Part shown: positions 61,237 to 64,000 of the stretch, piece by piece
Layout: each line of letters starts with the position of its first letter
Position numbering within the stretch: the stretch's first letter is position 1
From: Hyunsoonleella jejuensis
GTDB lineage: Bacteria; Bacteroidota; Bacteroidia; Flavobacteriales; Flavobacteriaceae
DNA: 64,000 bases
Assembly (NCBI RefSeq): GCF_900111025.1
Contig: NZ_FOFN01000001.1
Span: forward strand, 434,001-498,000
Direction: 5' to 3'
Position numbers and translations under genes: made by a program
The notes under the pieces: model-generated
Seen by the model: only the letters and a program-made list of their open reading frames with translations
Database searches by the model: none
Told to the model about the DNA's origin: nothing

Positions 61237-64000
61237 CTATTTATCTAACCTAAAAACAGAAATGGGTTCGTTGTTATTGGCTATTATTAAATACGTTTTA
61301 CCATCAATATCTAAGGGCGTAATTTGCCTACTATCAGAAGGAACATAGAATCCACTTTCTTGTAAATTTGTAACTTCAAAATTATTGTTTCCATCGCCAA
61401 TAAGAACACTCCCTATACCAGCGTCGTAACGTGTGGTTTCCACCTCAACACCGAAGTGATTTCCAACCGTTAGGATATCATTATTACCATCCTTATTTAC
61501 GTCCATAACTAATGCAGATTTTATGGGCGCAATTTGTAATTCGTTTGGTAAAGCTTGCCTCAGTAGCTTTCCGTTATCATTTATTAGTATAATACTCTCA
61601 AAACTTTTGATTTCGTAAACTACCGCATCTTCCACTTTATTCTCGGGTAAAATTTCAACCAGTTTAGATGAAGCAAACGTGTGGTAATCCTTAAATTTTT
61701 CTGCTACATAGGGCATCTGTTGGCTAGTGCATTCTCTTCCTCTTACAGGAACATAATCATCTTTGTAAAACTTAGCTAAAACCACATCATTAGTACCGTT
61801 TTCATCAAAATCGTTAGCGTACAATTTAAAAGGATGCTCATTTGATGCCTTAAATTTATTGTTAAGTCCTAAATTACCTAAAATGTAATCGTCGTCACCA
61901 TCATTGTCAAAATCGTTCGCCGTAATAGACCACCAAATACCTCTTGAATCCTCTAATCCATATTTTTCTGTTGCTTTTTCAAATAAACCCTTATCGTTTA
62001 TTAGAATTTCTATATTCATCCATTCGCCGACTATTATAAGATCTTCATCTTCATCATTATCAATATCTGTGAAAACAGCATCTGTAACCATTCCAATATC
62101 CTGAAGGCTTGGAGCCTTATCAACTGATGCCTTAGTAAACTTTCCATTGTTATTGATGAGTATATAACTAGTAGGAGGGAAGCCATATTTACCGGAAATA
62201 AGACGCACACCAACAAACAAATCTAGATCACCATCTTTATCAATATCAGAGGTTTTTACACATTGTGAGCTTTCAAAAATATTTGGCAGTGCATTGCTTG
62301 TTGTAAATAAACCTGAGCCATCGTTGAGGTAAAGCCTATCTTTAAGTAAGGCATCACCTCTTTTATATTCGCTTCCTCCACTGGCAACATACAAATCTAA
62401 ATCACCGTCATTATCAGCATCAAAAAATAATGCCTGCAGATCTTCTGCTGCCTTATCTGATTGCCATGGTTGTGATTGGGCTTCTACGAAGTTTCCTTCT
62501 TTGTTTTGAATATATAATATGCCGCTTTGTCCTGCAGCACCGCCAATAAACAGATCTTCCAGATTATCACCATTTACATCAGAAACTGCCATAAAAGGTC
62601 CATTTTGTGAAACATTATGTGGTAATAAAATCTCACGCTGATACTCGTTAAAATCATTTTCTTTGTGCGAATAACGTATTCCCAGTTCGGCCGGATTTAC
62701 GCTAGATATAATTGTTTCCGGAGTTATTTGGCTTCTTTCCTCCTTACGAGACTTCGAGTACTTCGCTGTTAGTTCAATATTTGCGCCTATATCCTTAAAA
62801 CTATTTGTTTTGCCATCTGGCCATATCACCTCAACCTTATCAACATTAGTGTCTTTTCCTAATCCAAAAAACAATCCGGGTTCAACAGAAGAGAGATAAC
62901 CGCGACTAACCGTATTCTCTGCTACTTGCTTTTTACCGTTATGATGTATAATAACCTTGGTGCCATAGCCAAATTTATTGTTTTCAGACCCTTCTAAAGT
63001 AACTTTTAAAAAGTTTCCTGATGCATTATTCTTATACACGAATGCAACTGCATCCATATTGTTAATTACTACGTCTAAATCGCCATCATTATCTAAATCG
63101 CCATAGGCCATTCCGCTCGAAAAACCAGGAAAATCGAAACCCCAATCCTTTGCCACCTTCTCGAATTTCAAATCACCCATATTCTTGAAAGCATAATTGG
63201 ACAAAGGAACAGAGGGGGCTTTCTTAGCCATTTCGTAAAACTCTTGAGATCCTGTTTCGAGCTTCTGATTTAATTCCACTAAAAAATCATTATTTCTTAC
63301 ATCTTTTTTAACACCATTGGAAATAATAATATCTCTATTACCGTCATTATCCAGATCAACCAATAAGCCTGCCCAACTCCAATCTGTTTTAGCAATACCT
63401 GCTATATTCGATACATCGGAAAAACTCTTGCCTCCTCTATTTATTTGTAAGGTGTTTGTCATGTATTGATAGTGATTACCAGCGTTAACCAGACTATCGA
63501 ACTTAGCGGTGCTCATTGAACCCATATTTGTTTTGGATCTGTAATGATCAGCAGCCGCCATATCGAGGGTAATTAAATCTGTAAACCCATCATTATTAAT
63601 ATCTCCAGTATCGGTACCCATGCTAAATTGGGAGATGTGTTTTATTTTTTCATGAATTACATTTTTGAATGTGCCATCGCCATTATTGTAATACAAGAAA
63701 TCTGGTCCATCATAGTCATTTGCTATGTAAAGATCTACCCATCCATCATTGTTGAAGTCGGCTGCACTTACGCTTAATCCATATGTTAATTCCCTAGAAA
63801 TACCAGCGTTTTCGGAGACATCGTAGTATCTACCTCCCTCATTTTTATACAATTTATCACTGTAAAATTTCTCACGTTCTTTAGGAATATTAATGTAACG
63901 CATAAAAAGCCTTGCGTCTGGAAGTTGATTTACTTGATACATATCTAAATCCCCATCATTATCCATATCGAAAAACACTGCTTGAGATGAAAAGCCGGCA
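61237..64000 (-). CDS. FG-GAP/VCBS repeat protein with ASPIC/UnbV domain, N-terminus beyond window
   Basis: About 920 residues are visible; the frame stays open to the right edge, so the true start is outside. Many calcium-binding FG-GAP blades of the D-x-D-x-D-G-x-x-D form are seen (FFDMDNDGDLDMY, DFNNDGWVDLYI, DLDNDGNRDIII, DINNDGFTDLITLD). An ASPIC/UnbV region follows in the middle (YGTKVIIHHNGKKQVAE, SVEPGLFFGLGKDTNVDKVEVIWPDG), then a second run of blades. Such large surface proteins commonly accompany SusC/SusD-type glycan uptake genes. Location is predicted extracellular or outer membrane. Confidence 0.88.
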   Translation of the reverse strand, partial: AGFSSQAVFFDMDNDGDLDMYQVNQLPDARLFMRYINIPKEREKFYSDKLYKNEGGRYYDVSENAGISRELTYGLSVSAADFNNDGWVDLYIANDYDGPDFLYYNNGDGTFKNVIHEKIKHISQFSMGTDTGDINNDGFTDLITLDMAAADHYRSKTNMGSMSTAKFDSLVNAGNHYQYMTNTLQINRGGKSFSDVSNIAGIAKTDWSWAGLLVDLDNDGNRDIIISNGVKKDVRNNDFLVELNQKLETGSQEFYEMAKKAPSVPLSNYAFKNMGDLKFEKVAKDWGFDFPGFSSGMAYGDLDNDGDLDVVINNMDAVAFVYKNNASGNFLKVTLEGSENNKFGYGTKVIIHHNGKKQVAENTVSRGYLSSVEPGLFFGLGKDTNVDKVEVIWPDGKTNSFKDIGANIELTAKYSKSRKEERSQITPETIISSVNPAELGIRYSHKENDFNEYQREILLPHNVSQNGPFMAVSDVNGDNLEDLFIGGAAGQSGILYIQNKEGNFVEAQSQPWQSDKAAEDLQALFFDADNDGDLDLYVASGGSEYKRGDALLKDRLYLNDGSGLFTTSNALPNIFESSQCVKTSDIDKDGDLDLFVGVRLISGKYGFPPTSYILINNNGKFTKASVDKAPSLQDIGMVTDAVFTDIDNDEDEDLIIVGEWMNIEILINDKGLFEKATEKYGLEDSRGIWWSITANDFDNDGDDDYILGNLGLNNKFKASNEHPFKLYANDFDENGTNDVVLAKFYKDDYVPVRGRECTSQQMPYVAEKFKDYHTFASSKLVEILPENKVEDAVVYEIKSFESIILINDNGKLLRQALPNELQIAPIKSALVMDVNKDGNNDILTVGNHFGVEVETTRYDAGIGSVLIGDGNNNFEVTNLQESGFYVPSDSRQITPLDIDGKTYLIIANNNEPISVFRLDK

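Noticed and set aside
1-64000. CRISPR array, transposase, phage or toxin-antitoxin system
   Set aside because: No regularly spaced direct repeats, no cas, transposase, integrase or recognisable toxin genes were seen on either strand.

Overview
The window comes from an AT-rich member of the Bacteroidota, almost certainly a marine-type Flavobacteriaceae. The support is lineage-specific genes (DUF6427, DUF6341, DUF4837, DUF4175, DUF6909-like, DUF2059), a type IX secretion C-terminal sorting domain, a bacterial GH3 protein, many TAnnTTTG-type -7 promoter boxes in place of sigma70 -10/-35 pairs, and short dispersed intergenic palindromes of the kind common in this group. The species cannot be named from the sequence alone.

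Layout. 1-8.3 kb is mixed housekeeping: a secreted DUF2059 protein (cut by the left edge), a PadR repressor divergent from a three-domain ferredoxin reductase, a GT9/DUF4254 pair, upp, two small membrane genes, purD and a CapK-like adenylate-forming enzyme. 8.2-33.8 kb is one long, almost entirely minus-strand surface-polysaccharide locus. Read in transcription order it starts with gmd-fcl (GDP-L-fucose), a DUF6909-like protein, a Wzz-like chain-length protein, rfbB-rfbA-rfbC-rfbD (dTDP-L-rhamnose) and wecB-wecC (UDP-ManNAcA). A lipoprotein, a Wzx flippase, a pyruvyl transferase, three O-antigen polymerase/ligase-like proteins, glycosyltransferases, an acetyltransferase, a six-hairpin protein, a GT26 enzyme and UDP-xylose synthase follow. 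It ends with the initiating sugar-phosphate transferase and a GT2. Most genes overlap their neighbours by 1-23 nt and several use GTG or TTG starts, so it looks like one or a few long operons.

33.8-43.6 kb carries GH3, an M23 peptidase, tatA, DUF4837, an MltD-type lytic transglycosylase, pgk, an unrecognised gene flanked by a 12-bp inverted repeat, a nest of intergenic repeats, holB and an OmpH-like lipoprotein. 43.9-58.6 kb carries a methyltransferase, mnmG flanked by two parS-like palindromes, ybeY, a large DUF4175 protein, gltX, a beta-barrel candidate, an SPFH protein, a FemAB/GNAT-like protein, DUF1761, glnS, folB and tRNA-Cys. 58.6-64 kb has a LysE-type transporter, a T9SS-sorted secreted protein with two carbohydrate-binding-like regions, and a very large FG-GAP/VCBS repeat protein cut by the right edge. 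The last two suggest the edge of a polysaccharide-utilisation region.

Most unusual points: rfbB has no ATG, GTG or TTG anywhere upstream of its Rossmann motif; two parS-like sites, each preceded by the same kind of repeat, bracket mnmG; repeats are nested at 41.6-41.9 kb; an inverted repeat flanks an orphan gene; and a protein with a nucleoside-phosphorylase-like C-terminus sits inside the polysaccharide operon. I found no CRISPR array, transposase, integrase or recognisable defence system.
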